This document shows positions 12,301 through 23,693 of a DNA stretch of 64,000 nucleotides, piece by piece. A program made the translations under genes and the position numbers. The stretch lies in assembly GCA_030533445.1 (NCBI GenBank), contig CM060066.1:38277235-38341234 (forward strand), in the 5' to 3' direction. The notes beneath the pieces were generated by a model. That model searched no databases and was not told the origin of the DNA. It saw only the letters and a list, made by a program, of their open reading frames with translations. How positions within the stretch are numbered: the first letter of the stretch is position 1; every line of letters starts with the position of its first letter. This DNA comes from Cyprinodon diabolis (lineage: Eukaryota; Chordata; Actinopteri; Cyprinodontiformes; Cyprinodontidae).

Positions 12301-15300
12301 ATTATAATCCTACCTTCCAATATTTTTTCTGTCGGAGCCGCTCAGACCCCCACATACCAGCGGTGCGCCGACAGTAGGAATCCCTTCATCAGCAGCCTCT
12401 GGCCGGGTCGCCTCCTCGCGGTTCACCGCGGCAGCTGGTAGGTGTTTTTCATCTAAATAATCCAAACTGCAGGCAGCAGGATAATAAAAGCAAACATATT
12501 CTGCCGGCAGATTTCTGCATTTTAAGTTAATTTAGGCGTCAATAAACTGTTTAAGAGGAGTTATCATAGCACTCTGATCATCAGCGCTGTGTCTCTCTCC
12601 CTGCCAGCTCCCAGATCAGCTTCTCTGATTGGTTGACGCGGCGCGTCGAGCAGCAAAAATTCAATTTTTCCATCTCGAGCAGCAGCGCGTTTGCAGCGCG
12701 TCACGCGCGCAGATGCTTAAACGCGCCCCACGCGCTGCTTCAGCTGCTCAGACGCGCTGCGCCTGCTGCTCAAAACGCACCGCGGGACCTTTTGCTGCGC
12801 CTTGACGCGCGTCAACCATTGACTTTGCATGTAAACTCGCTGCTTCTGTCGCGCCAGCTGTGTCCAATGTGAACGCAGCATTAGTCATTCGTTGCGTTCG
12901 CCTGTCTGCTAAGCTCAAAACAACCGCGCCTGGCTTGACGGAGAAACCAGGAGAACAGCTGAGCATATTTACGACAGTGCACTTTTACTTTCGCCCTCTG
13001 GGGGGAGCCTCGCTGGAAAATCAACACTGGTTGCATATTGTACCTTTAAGAGTCCAATAACGGGTCAATATCAGTTTTGCACCTTTGGTTTAGATTGAGG
13101 TTGTGCCAAATCCTCGCAAACTCTTTGCCCAAATTCACTCTTCTGCAAGTCCTCCCTCAATTCTGTTCTCTTTTTATTTTTTTTGTTGGCTCCCTCATGT
13201 CGCCCTCCCACCCAAAAAAAAGTCTATAATCACCTGTGTGAAGTGCAGCAGAAGACTTGTTGCTGCTAAATAAATGGCTTTATATTTGGCTGCTGTAAAG
13301 CTGTTTATCTCACCTCCAGGATAGAGCTGTGAGACTGCCAATGAGTCAGTGGCACAGAAACTGGTAAGTGTGGTTTTCCAACCACAGCCAGGGGGGAAGA
13401 GCGACGGAACACTCAACATTTGCATAAACATTTAGATAACATCTAAAAAAGGGTGTTATTGAGGTAAAAAATTTGCATCTTTAAGTTCCTTTTCAAACAA
13501 ATTACATCTTGTAAAGATAATGACTGTTTGCTTATGAAATATCTTAATAAATTATGGTTCTTCAAGAACAACAGGAATCAACATAAAAACAGCAAATGGG
13601 AATCAGCCTCAAAATTTAAATCTGTGTATTTCTAAATAAACCTCAGTGTCTCAGTTTATTAATATGAATATCATGTAGATGAATCATCTACATGAATCAT
13701 CATCATTTTTGTTCAAACGGATGCTAAAATTAGAAGAAATTGTTAATTTTCAAACAGGCCCTCTTTTAATAGTTTAAAGTTGCAGGTCGGCAACCTTATA
13801 TGTTATTGGAAATGTGTGTGATTACTATTCTGTCCAGGCTCTGTTGTGTGCATTTTTTTATGGATGCAGAAGCATAGCTTTGAAATGCAGTTACGGTAGC
13901 ATGTACAATCATCTTTAATTCCTTCAATACTGCAAATACTATGCTTAATTTTATTCACATTTTGGTCACAAGGTGGTGGTATTGCTCCTCATGTGGTTCA
14001 TTGTATGTGGCAAATGTGTCACCAGACAACAGGCACTAAATCAGCAGTTAAATGTAGTCTCTTTTTACACACCACATTCCAACACACTGACGTTCTTCAT
14101 GAAGCAGAAATGTTTCTGAGAAACACCCTGTCACCCTGTCGTCTTCATTAACTGGAATCATCTCTGCTTTCTAGTTACAACTACCTTCAGACTCTGTCTC
14201 CTGGCTTGGAGAAGCTGACTGATATTGTGAAGCTGAGCCTGAACCGCAGGTTTGTCTACAGCCCTCCGTCTGGTGAGAAGAGGCACTACATCGGCGTGGA
14301 CACCTACAAACCCCACCACCACCAGAACCAGCAGAAACATGCTGACCCCCGGAAAGAGGGGGATTTTGTGGTCCACCAGGTTACTGTTCAGACACCTTTC
14401 CAGATTGAAGTTTTGTTTGAGTCTGGAAGCTTCACCAATCGTCCCAACCAACTTGTTGGTTCCATCATGACTCAGGAGCTGGAGAAGAGGAAAGCTGAGT
14501 TTAATTTGAAGTTTGAGAAGATTTTTGGACTACAGAGTAAAGGTTTTAGCCAAACGCACATAAAATTTGCCAAAGCGGCGCTCAGCAACATGTTGGGTGG
14601 AATGGGTTACTTTTACGGCGAGTCAGTGGTGCAGTCGGTATACAACGAATACCCTCTCCTGTACCCTGAAGGTGCTTTATTCACTGCTGTACCATCACGC
14701 TCTTTCTTTCCCAGAGGCTTCCTCTGGGATGAGGGATTTCACCAGTTGCTGCTGAGTAAGTGGGATCCCCAGCTGAGCAGAGAGGCCATCGGCCACTGGT
14801 TTGACCTGATGAACATCGAGGGCTGGATCCCCCGTGAGCAGATTCTTGGAGATGAGGCTCGCAGTAAAGTCCCTGCAGAGTTTATCGTTCAGCGGAACGA
14901 GAACGCAAACCCCCCTACGCTCTTCTTAGCCCTGCAGGAACTAATTGAACAGCTCACTTCAAGGTCAGATGAGGCAGTGTCTAAACCAACCCTGCCTTTC
15001 CTTCGAAGGCTCTTCCCAAGGCTTAAAACGTGGTTTGAATGGTACAATACCACACAGACGGGGCCAAAACCCAATTCATACCGCTGGCGTGGGCGAGACA
15101 AAGACACCAACCTGTACCTCAATCCTAAAACCTTAACCTCCGGACTGGATGACTACCCCCGGGCCTCGCATCCGTCAGCAGACGAGCGGCATGTGGATTT
15201 GCACTGCTGGATGGCCTTGTCCTCAGGCATCATGGCTAGCATAGCGCAACTTTTAGGTGAGCCCCATGAGGACTATAAACTCCAACACAATGTGCTTACA

Positions 15301-15945
15301 GACAACAACCTGCTGGACGACCTCCACTGGTCAGAGCAACTCCATGCTTACAGTGACTATGGCAACCACACTCAGAATGTCTCCTTGCAGCGGGAGAAGG
15401 TATACGTACCTCCCGGACAGCCTCGCCATCAGTTCCCCGTGGCACGACTGGTGCGCTCCGTACGCAGGGCCCCTAAGCTGCAGTACGTCAACGCTCTGGG
15501 TTATGTCAGCTTGTTCCCCTTCCTACTCCAAATCCTCCAGCCGGACTCATCCAAACTGGAACACATCCTCCGAGACATGAGAGACCCCAACAAGCTGTGG
15601 ACGCCCTTTGGCCTGCGCTCTCTTTCCAAGACCGATCCTCTTTACATGGAGCGGAACACGGAGCATGACCCCCCCTACTGGAGGGGACCGGTTTGGATAA
15701 ATATCAACTACCTGGCAGTCAGAGCCCTCTACCACTATGGCAACACAGAAGGGCCATACCAGGAGAAGGCAGATGCCCTGTATAAGGAACTCAGGACTAA
15801 CATTATTAACAATGTTTATTCACAGTATGTTGAAACAGGGTATGTCTGGGAACAGTACAGCGACAGTACCGGCAGGGGCCAAGGAAGCCACCCCTTCACC
15901 GGCTGGTCGTCCTTGACTGTATTAATGATGGCCGAACATTACTGA
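5992..15945 (+). CDS. mogs: Mannosyl-oligosaccharide glucosidase (GH63, ER glucosidase I), 4 coding exons
   Basis: Removes the outermost alpha-1,2-glucose from Glc3Man9GlcNAc2 just after its transfer to nascent glycoproteins, the first trimming step of N-glycosylation in the ER lumen. Joining 5992-6340, 10014-10237, 10363-10556 and 14175-15945 gives 2538 nt, 845 codons plus stop; the human enzyme is about 837. Introns have phases 1, 0 and 2 with GT-AG ends. The protein is type II: a basic cytosolic tail (MGRQRKR...KEKKKK), one membrane segment at about residues 40-60, then the GH63 N domain (YFGMKTRSP, LRHTCEQGD, GGDW) and the (alpha/alpha)6 barrel (SRSFFPRGFLWDEGFH, YRWRGRD, GLDDYPRASHPS, EHDPPYWRG, WEQYSD). 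The E593-RHV-D597 pair matches the catalytic Glu/Asp pair known in yeast Cwh41. No lesion is visible. Introns 1 and 3 carry complementary repeats. Confidence 0.96.
6341..7859. other. mogs intron 1, first part
   Basis: AT-rich intronic DNA. The sequence TAGGGCTGGGCAACATG near 6779 looks like one end of another fish MITE ('AGGGCTGGGC' type), but no matching second end was found, so it is a truncated fragment at most. Confidence 0.4.
8037..8641. repeat. 66-bp direct duplication around an inserted MITE piece
   Basis: 8037-8102 and 8576-8641 are 66-bp direct repeats with about three differences, both starting GCGGGAGCAAAACTGAGTAT. Between them lies DNA that is the reverse complement of the MITE at 12020-12882. 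The second copy runs straight into the transposase C-terminus. Confidence 0.8.
8630..9166 (-). pseudogene. pogo/Tigger-like transposase C-terminal fragment
   Basis: The 178-residue reading contains HLTADEKNMVNQMNAVLAVI, EGLTKELQPLDIGVNRPFK and a following W..WM block. This is the segment around the third catalytic acidic residue in pogo-type DDE_1 transposases. It ends in an acidic tail (ESDSDSEEGE). The DNA-binding domain and the first two catalytic acids are missing, so it cannot be active. A similar motif set occurs in domesticated pogo proteins, but the intronic antisense position and the TIRs argue for a transposon relic. Confidence 0.75.
8936..9605. repeat. About 190-bp direct duplication around a second MITE piece
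   Basis: 8936-9125 and 9424-9605 share CCGGTTCACACCGAT, ACCATGTTTTTCTCATCAGC and TTTCATCATCTCCTCA in the same order; the second copy has internal deletions. Between them, 9165-9423 matches the + orientation of 12583-12850 (CTTCTCTGATTGGTTGA, CCATTGACTTTGCATG). Confidence 0.75.
10014..10237 (+). CDS. mogs: mogs coding exon 2 (GH63 N domain)
   Basis: Begins after TTTTTTGTGCAG and ends before GTGAGC at 10238. It is 224 nt, phase 1 in and phase 0 out. It encodes MMWMRQF, LRHTCEQGD, GYGWLMHDGLTFG and LTTEFVKR...GGDWTWR, all conserved in ER glucosidase I. Confidence 0.94.
10363..10556 (+). CDS. mogs: mogs coding exon 3
   Basis: Acceptor is the AG at 10361-10362; donor is GCCAG|GTAAAT with GT at 10557. 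It is 194 nt, phase 0 in and phase 2 out. It encodes a beta-rich part of the N domain (PPVISLMFYAAAD...GNFKITFRKP). Skipping exons 2 and 3 together (418 nt) would shift the frame. Confidence 0.92.
11317..11970. mobile_element. Nested MITE with about 80-bp terminal inverted repeats
   Basis: Arms 11317-11396 and 11891-11970 are near-perfect inverted repeats that include TACCCGATCCGTACCGG and CATCAGCTCATTTGCGC. The AT-rich 494-bp interior has no reading frame. It is inserted in the outer element 11103-13050. Confidence 0.8.
12020..12882. mobile_element. Nested GC-rich MITE (TGCTG..TTCACA ends)
   Basis: Left end AGTGCTGCTTTCACACCGGA (12020-12039) matches, inverted, the right end near 12857-12882 (GTCCAATGTGAACGCAGCAT). 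The interior is rich in GCGC, CTGCTG and GCAGC. Parts of the same family recur inside the pogo-like element of intron 1, once inverted and once direct. Confidence 0.75.
13051..14174. other. mogs intron 3, distal part
   Basis: No element recognised. TCATGTAGATG..CATCTACATGA at 13671-13695 is a short perfect palindrome with a 3-nt centre. The acceptor for exon 4 is at 14173-14174. Confidence 0.4.
14175..15945 (+). CDS. mogs: mogs coding exon 4 (GH63 catalytic barrel)
   Basis: One large 1771-nt exon after TTTCTAG, phase 2 in, running to TGA 15943-15945. It encodes the rest of the N domain and the whole catalytic barrel. Key landmarks: FLWDEGFH near 14725, YRWRGRD near 15080, the E593/D597 pair at 15184-15198, EHDPPYWRGPVW near 15660 and the C-terminal WSSL...MAEHY. 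Confidence 0.96.
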
Positions 15946-16223
15946 TGTCTTTGTTGCTATGATTGAGACAGCATCGGCAAGTTTTTATCACTGTGCTACC
16001 AGAAATGAAAACAGAAATTATATATTTCATCATCACATAAAAAAAAAAAACCTTTAGCAAAATAATAGATGTATGTTTCCATTTTGGAGATTATTTTACT
16101 AGGTGTAAAGTACACCTTTTGCCATGCAGTTGGGCCCAGAATTATTCATACCCCTAGGAGATGAGTTTATTTAAGTTTTCTAATTTGATAAGAGACAGAT
16201 GTCTCTCAAATAAAGCAAATAAA
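15946..16223 (+). other. mogs: mogs 3' UTR with candidate poly(A) signals
   Basis: The first AATAAA hexamers after the stop are at 16209-16214 and 16218-16223. They lie just past CAGTTGGGCCCAGAATTATT (16127-16146), which resembles the end of a fish mariner/Tc1-type element, so the signal may be transposon-derived. Confidence 0.45.
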
Positions 16224-19200
16224 AGCATAATGGGTATTTATCATTGATGAGGAATTTCATTTCTTTGAAGTCCTAAACATCTCCATAAATTTTTACCTCC
16301 TCCATTTATTCTCTGGCAGATGGAAATAAATCTAATCTGCCATCAGTATGGATAAGTAGGGGTATAACTAAATGCAATCTTCACACATCTATACTCTTAC
16401 CCTTATTCAATTATGGAAAATCAGGGATAGTTTTAAAAAAAAGAAATATAATGGCTTTAAAAAGAAAACTTATTAAGGTTAATTATCCGATTGAAAAAGT
16501 GAAAATTATTTAGTACAGATGCATTACTGACATGCTTCTAGTATTTGTAGTAAACTAAAACCCTTTTGCTCAGTACTAAGGAAAATCCCCAAATTAAATT
16601 TCCCTAAAAACAAGCCTACTAAAAAGTGTGTCCATGTAATGTACAAGATATGCTTTAACATTTGGTCAAATTTGTAGCAGGGATGTCTGCATCATGGAGG
16701 TGATAATCCTGTAGCTCTATAGTAGGAAGGGAGTCCAGGCTGGTCTAATGTGACCTTTACGTTCTCTACATTATTGGGTCTGTCATCTTGTAATGACAGT
16801 CTCAATAATTGGCTTCTGAGGCTTCAGAAGTTTATGTCGTTCCAGTTTGCTAGCATAACAGTTTAGACAGGAAATTTTAATCTGGACTTCAAGCAATTTG
16901 GGTTCTTAATTTGGCCTCTTCACCCACACTCAGGAACTTTGATTTGTAAATTAAATACACATTTAGCTTTAATCTTTAAACCGACGTCTAAAGAAAACAT
17001 CTCAGTCATTTTTCTCCTACGCTCAGGTAAGACATTTCTAACTAGGGCTGCACGATTATCACGACTGATTCTTATGACAATATTTACCAGTATTAACAGG
17101 ATTTTGATTGTGAAACCCTAATTCCTACATTGTCTAAGGATTTATATTGGCATAATAAAAAAAAAATGCTATTATGCTCTCTAAACACACCAATTTCTGC
17201 AGCATTTTAAATCCCAAACCTCTAAAACGAGCACAGGTTACCTCTTGTTGGCACACGTTTTTAATCACCCTTCATTCTTCCACTCAACTTTCCTATGATA
17301 TACTTAGACGCTGCACTCTGGGATCAGGCAGCTTCTTTTGTAATGACCTAAGACTTCTTCTGGAGGGTGTCGGTGAGAGAAAAAAACCATCAAGTCGGCA
17401 GCCTTTATTGTGATCTTGTGTTCATAACACAGCTGTAACACATCTTTTTTTAATTTGTCAAATAAAAAAACAAAGTTATGTAACTACAGTAAATATAAAT
17501 GTAAATATTTCTGTAATATTTCTTCTAAGGCGTAATCATCAAAATCAGTGGTAAAGACATCTCTGTGGCTTATGAATCTGTTTTTACTTAAAAATTACTG
17601 ACTTTTTATTTCATTTTTTTCAGTAATTTGAAATGTGGGTGCAAGTCAAGATTTCACGGTGGTTTTATTTATTGAACAAGGATGAAGCCAAAATGGAAAA
17701 GGTACTGAAAAGTTAACACACACTGGAAATCATACAAACAGTTAAAATTTTGATGAGCTAAACTGAAACATGTCTTTGAGACCTGAAGCAGTATCTCATG
17801 CATGTTTACACCATCCGTCCATTCTTAGGGATTCCCAAGCCTTTCAGACCGGAGGGGACGGCTCACCCCCCACAGGGCTCTGACTGCCCCAGGGACCTTT
17901 CAAACCCTTTAAAATAAAAATGTGTTATTTTTAACTCTTACAGTGTAAAAACAAACATATTGACACCATCTACATTCACACTATGTGCCATTTTAAAGAC
18001 GGACGCCTTTCTTAATGCAAGTCTACTTGAACAGAACCAAGGGCAGTTTTCAATGGGCAGCTGGTTATAACGTTTGAGGATTTTGAATTCTATTATTTGG
18101 GGAAAATTGGGGATATCCTGTAACTGTGCCATTTTCTTTTCAGTGCGTGTTGCTCTGTTGATTCTATGTTTGTTTAATCAGACTTTCTGAACAAAGACTG
18201 TAAAATGACTTTCTACACACCACAGCAGAGATTTGGTGTGCTCTGGTTTGTTTGGCAAGGGAAAAAAAGCCCTGAAGTATTTCCTTTTTCTTTGTTAAAA
18301 CAATAAATAGATAAATATGTGTGGCCAGTCTTTGTGCTTCTTTTGTGACTGAAGTGTACTAGCATTGTTGTAAGCATATCAGAAATGTTATCTTTAATAA
18401 TTTGTTGCGTATTGGCCTCCATTGCTCTCCTTTAGGTTAGTAATTAATTTGAGAAAGATGAGTAACTCATAAAATGACATTTTCAGAGAATAGGAGGTGT
18501 GTTTTAGGCTGTTTAATAGCTGATCTGCTATTGTTTGCTGAAACAATCTGATCAACCTCATTGTCTCTTGAAGTAAACCTGCATTTAGCTTGATAACCTA
18601 CACCTGGCTTGATGTAGCTGCACCCGTGGGACCTGGGTTGACCTTTGTAGAGCAGATGAAGCCAGGACACGCTCCTCCTGCTCAGTTAAGCCTGTCTCTA
18701 TCTCATCCTGGAAATTTCGGAGTACAGCTATTGTGGAATAGTGAATTAAAAGTGAATTGTCAAACAATATCATCTAATCAACTTTTGAGCTAAGCATATA
18801 AGAAGGCAACATCAATAAAATCCAGATAATGCAATAAGATAAGTTGGGTTGAGGCCTTCGAAGGATGCTTCCTTTTCTCAGATGCCCTAGGGGCGTGGCC
18901 ATAAATTGAGCTGTTAAAGGTGGATGGTTAATCGGCATATCTAACAAATATTTTAGTCTTAGATTTACAATTTCACTTATAAGATTATATATTTAGGTAT
19001 GATTATTATATATAACACATAGATTTAGATACACATTTGAGATTTAGAGCTAAATGTAACATGCATAGATATAGGATGTAGAAATATATTTAGCAAATGT
19101 AGCTATTAAGAGCTAGATTTAACATATTTAGTACTGGCTAGAAGATGTGAGAGAAAAAGTCCTATATTTCAAGAAAGTGCGGTGGAAAACAGACACTTAA

Positions 19201-19429
19201 AATTTTGTTGAATTTTTACATTCTGTCAGCATAATTTTTTAGGTTTCACCAGGTGTTTTCCCTTCCTGTTTGTGTTAAAGACTTTTTCTCTATGCTACTT
19301 TACATTATTACACATAAGTTAATTTCTGAGTATATTTTGTGTACAGAATACTTTGGTTGTTACCAAAAACTGCTGTAAGAATCACATCAATAACGCTTTT
19401 TGAAATATGCTTATCATGAACAATGGTGC
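16224..19429. other. Intergenic DNA, no gene seen
   Basis: AT-rich sequence without coding signal. At 17043-17120, AGGGCTGCACGATTATCACG is a truncated end of an 'AGGGCTGCACGAT' fish MITE. I see nothing else to name. Confidence 0.4.
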
Positions 19430-20275
19430 TGATGAAGATTCTCAGTCATCCAGGTCATAGTCATTCCATAAAATTAAAAAAAAATCCACTGGACTTGGTT
19501 TCCAAGATTTGAAGATGTTTCGCCACCTTTCCAGGAAGAAGACAATGGTGAAATGCTAGTATATGGTTCAAATGTTAAACTCATCTGACCAAAGAACATT
19601 ATCCCAGAAATACTTAATCCTTGTCTCCCTTTTCTTTGAATTAATTAGAGATTGTGATTTCCATAGAGACTAAAAGTGTCCTGCTTGCACACCTAAACTG
19701 AACTTCTTTCTTCTTTTACGACTGAACCGACACTATCTCCCATATTAAAAGTAGAAAGAGCCTGCTAAATGGTACCATGATGAAATTCTAGGATTTTTTG
19801 TGTTTTTTTCAGCAGCTTGTAGTGAGCTCTCAGGGTGGGGTTGCTTGTGCAGTAAACCCTGAACAGCTCAATAAACTCTCAAGCATTATTATGAGAAAAG
19901 GATAGATTTATGAAATAAATGTTTTCAATTAGAAAACATATTTTTCAACTTTCTTTTGACATGTCTAAAACTGTTCCTTTGACTAAATATGTATATAAGA
20001 TTTCCATTTGCCTAGAAATCCCAGAACATCATACAGCCAGCACCATATTTATCCAAAGGGGATGATGTTTTCAGGGTTATGTTCAGTGAGAGTTTTCTGT
20101 ATATTTTCTTTTGCATGTGGACCAAAAGGTTCCATTTAGGTCTAGTTTGTTTGCTACGTCCCCTACTTGGCTTATGGCAAAATTTAAGCAATATTTCTTA
20201 TGTTTTCCCCCCTACCATTCTTCTATTAAGGGGTGTTTGGAAGACTCAGAGTTGTCCTGTCAGTTAATTGTCATA
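19430..20275 (-). mobile_element. Decayed repeat DNA including a Tc1-like relic
   Basis: 19430-19560 contains GATTCTCAGTCATCCAGGTC and GATGTTTCGCCACC, phrases of a widespread fish interspersed repeat. 19565-20275 keeps the antisense of a Tc1-like transposase: CTCATCTGACCAAAGAACAT, GGGGATGATGTTTTCAGGGT and CCCCTACTTGGCTTATGGCA in the expected order. No frame survives. Confidence 0.55.
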
Positions 20276-22439
20276 ACATCCTTTGTTTAAACATTTCATT
20301 CAAATACACTTTTATTTGATAATTTGTGATTATGTGCATATTTTATTTCAATTCTAATCTCAGATTAGAATTGAAATAAGGCACGAGCAAAAAGTATAAC
20401 ATCCTGCATAATCCCCTTAAACATTTAATCTTAGCATCTCTATGTTTTATGTTATATCCATTATTTACACTATCCCTTAAACTTTTCAAATTATCAGGAT
20501 AAAAAAGTGGGGTTTACATTTCTCTCATTAATAAACTGCACAACTTTCATTTGTCATGTGGATAGATTCTCTTATATGGGCTGAGAATCTCTGCAGCTCC
20601 TACTGAGTTGACTGCTTCTCTGATGAGAGATGCTCTTACTCTGTCCCCTGTTGGAGAAAATCATGCAATACATTAATTTTTGTATGGTGATCATTGCTTC
20701 ATTAAAAAGAAATTGAGGCTGTGTGGTCTCACATGTTTTACAACAATCATCTGAAGCATCTGCAATATTGCTTTAACGATAAGAAATATATGTGTTTACA
20801 GTATATATTACCTTTTCAAATACCAACATTTTGCATTACAACTGGATAACTGTGGAGTTATTCTCCTGTATGTTATATTGTAAAAAGTTTTTGTTCTTTG
20901 CAGGGTAAATTTTTGTGGTCAGCTCCTATTTTCCCCATTGAATGTTAATACCTGTGCTGCCTTTTATTTAAGGATATCTGATTTCCGGAGGTTGAATGCT
21001 GAATATGCAACAAAGACAAAAACTTTTTTACTGTATATCATGTCCCCTTTACTTGAAAATCATACCCTGCAAGCTGTTGGGCTTTTATATAAAATCAGGT
21101 AAAATATTTATTAAGATTTATGGCTGTGATTAATTAGATAGTGGAAAAGCTAAAGGATAATAAAAAGGCATTAGCAAAGCACCAAGTTGTAATTTAGATA
21201 CTAGATATCTAAACGTCAGAAAATAAAAAAACGGGCAGAAAACGAGCCTTGTTTCCTTTATTTTTTCCTATTGAAAGCATTTAAATCAAATTGAACAAAT
21301 CCCTTGATGTAGAAAGCAGACTAGTTTCAATACTGTGACCTTAAGTACAGCGGCCTGATCATTTTTCCTTTTTCAAATGGCACATTTGAAGGCCTCCAGC
21401 TGACGTCAGTTTTTTTTCTCTCTTTTTCTGTTTTTTCACGGTTTCCATGGAGCACAGTTGTTGTGAGGCCCTGGTGCTTAATTACCCTGCATCAAAAGGC
21501 ATGGAGTACATTGATGGCAAATTCTTTTCACTCCTTGACATGTGCTGGCATACATTTACACGGCAGGGCAAACAGTGGCAGTGCTCCCCTGTTAATGCTT
21601 CGCCATCGTATGTATGAAAAAAAAAATGAAAAAAGAAACAGAGGTTCTTAGCAGCACTCAGTATGCATATGTGACCACCGGGTTCCAGCCTCTAGACTTT
21701 CATGGATCCTTTTGAATGGGGCTAGATTAGAAAGCTTAGTAGGGAGCTGTTAGGGTTGCATGGCTAAAAATAGGGCCTCTGCCAGTTAGCAGAACAGCAA
21801 GTAGGCTGTGAAGCTGCACTATGGTAGTTTTGCCAAATGTTTTACAATTTACAACACCAGAGAGGGGCTTTTAAAGCGCCACGCTTCCACGCTCTGCAAT
21901 TTATTTCATATAGAAAACATGGGTATGACAGGAAACTGTGGTTACAGGGAGGTCAGAAGGGACCTAAGCTCATCATTTGACCGTTTGACCCACTGACGCA
22001 GGGAGCTGTACTCTGGGATTTTGGCTACAGATGAGACATATCCTTTTCCCTCTTTTTGCTGTTTCTCTCGTCTGAAATTGATTCTCTTGATTGTGGCTGC
22101 ATTGGATTCATTTCTTTGAAGAGTGCACACAATCTGTGTGACTAAAGCACTCACTGTGCAATCCATCCCCATCACCCGAGACCCCCTTTTTTTCACAGGG
22201 AGATGGGATAATAGCCAAACGGCATCAGAGCTAACTAATGTGACTGCATAATAAACAGATGAGTCAGTCCCCATTTGCATATCATGTCATCCCATCCCAA
22301 CCTTATCAGAGCTACTGGACGCTTAATATTAATGAAAAGTATAACTGGTTTTGATGCATTGACCAACAACTGATTTTCACAGTTATTTTATTTTTTTCCT
22401 GTCTATAATAATACAAGTCAGCATAGATGTGCAGAGTTA
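20276..22439. other. Intergenic DNA, no gene; possibly conserved segments
   Basis: No coding or repeat signature. 21360-21660 and 21790-22300 are less AT-rich and look unique; they could be conserved non-coding DNA, but I cannot test conservation here. Confidence 0.3.
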
Positions 22440-22810
22440 TTATAAAGCTGTCTCACAGTGGACCCCCAGTCAACACCACTGACTGCTGATGAATGTAATT
22501 ACTGGGAAGGTATGCTAGAGGGAGCTAATTAATAAGGCATTTGTGAGTGGGAAAAGTGGATTTTTCACTACAGCTTGGCTATCATCTTACCTACAATAGA
22601 GAGAGCTACTTAGAATTAAAGCAGTTATAAGTGGATAATTATGCTAATGGCTCAATTAGGATTTAAGATATGTTGGCAGGCTGTATTTGTGCGTGATCAC
22701 CGTTCTGCTCTTGCACCGGCTCCCTTCATATGTGCAATCATGCATTCACATAATCTCACTTCAGATGTCCGATTCTGTGTCCTGAGGCCCTTTGGTAATA
22801 TGTTCTTTGA
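22440..22810. promoter_or_regulatory. Candidate conserved enhancer (homeodomain motif cluster)
   Basis: TAATTA cores at 22526-22531 and 22636-22641 and a CAATTAG at 22653-22659 lie within 135 bp of unique, repeat-free, non-coding sequence. Dense TAATTA-type sites in non-repetitive DNA between genes are typical of vertebrate developmental enhancers. This is inference from composition only. Confidence 0.3.
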
Positions 22811-23693
22811 GTGACAGAACTTGTTTTTTTTTCCTCAAATGCAATTATGTCAGTGAACTTGGGCATCCTTGAATGTTTTTTTTTCTCCAGTGCTTGTGTA
22901 GGCTATACCTGAAGTATTGTGGCCATGAACTGTTTGATGGAATCATGTTTAATGAGATGATTGCATGTTAATGTTGTTTGTGAAACTCTAGCTTTGACAT
23001 TTCTGACCTCACTGGCTCCTGCTGACATCACACAGCATGATCCATGCCACGCTGATGGCTGTTTATACTATATGCCGTCTTGCAAACTGTGCTTCAGGGA
23101 TCCAGCATCTCTGGCGCTGCATACTCTGCCTTTGCTGCCCCCCCCCCCCCCACCCCAGTAGATGCTTACTGTGTAGTACCAAACTCGCCTCAGCCAACAT
23201 AGGTCTATGTATGTTATGTAAGGGCCACTATAAATACGTTCACCCAGGATCTTTTGTCTTTACCTGATTCGCTCTTAGCCCAACAGTTTTTATTTCTGGA
23301 GAGAGCTGTGGAAGCCGGTGCAATGTAGAGCCGGCCGTTTCCATAGTTACTTTTGTTAGCTGCGAGCTCTTAACATTCTTCATCTGTTTCCTCACATGTC
23401 TACTGTTGGCTATTTGTTTGAATCTGTTTGCACTGCATGTCTGCATAATGAGTGGACGTGCATCAAATGAAGCAGTGATGGAAACTGCTCTTTCTAATTA
23501 ACAACGTATCTTTCACAAACGCTGCAGTGTCACCCGATCAGAGAAAAGAGCAACAAATAGAAATCAGTGTGGGTGCAGATGAGTCAGAGACCAAAATATG
23601 TAGACCTATTAACTTCTACTGGTCAAAAGTACATGCAATTAGCTGCATGTTGTGTGAGATTCACCCATACCACTTCAAGCATATATTTGCATT
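22811..23693. other. Intergenic DNA with a short poly-C tract
   Basis: No gene seen. A C-rich run lies at about 23139-23156. Several short open frames have no recognisable motif. Confidence 0.35.

Larger units (their letters stand above)
11103..13050. mobile_element. Outer inverted-repeat element with TTAA-like ends, carrying two nested elements
   Basis: CTTAAAGGCACACTATGCAA at the left is matched in inverted form by TTGCATATTGTACCTTTAAG at 13031-13050. Each end contains TTAA, which fits piggyBac-type target use, though the TTAA could equally be part of the TIR. Its own sequence is 11103-11316, about 11971-12019 and 12883-13050; two other inverted-repeat elements fill the rest. It lies in mogs intron 3. 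Confidence 0.65.

Noticed and set aside
14206..15945. mogs exon 4 read as a stand-alone 579-codon gene starting at 14206
   Set aside because: The reading continues upstream to an acceptor at 14173-14174 and joins three further exons in phase; the Met at 14206 is internal.
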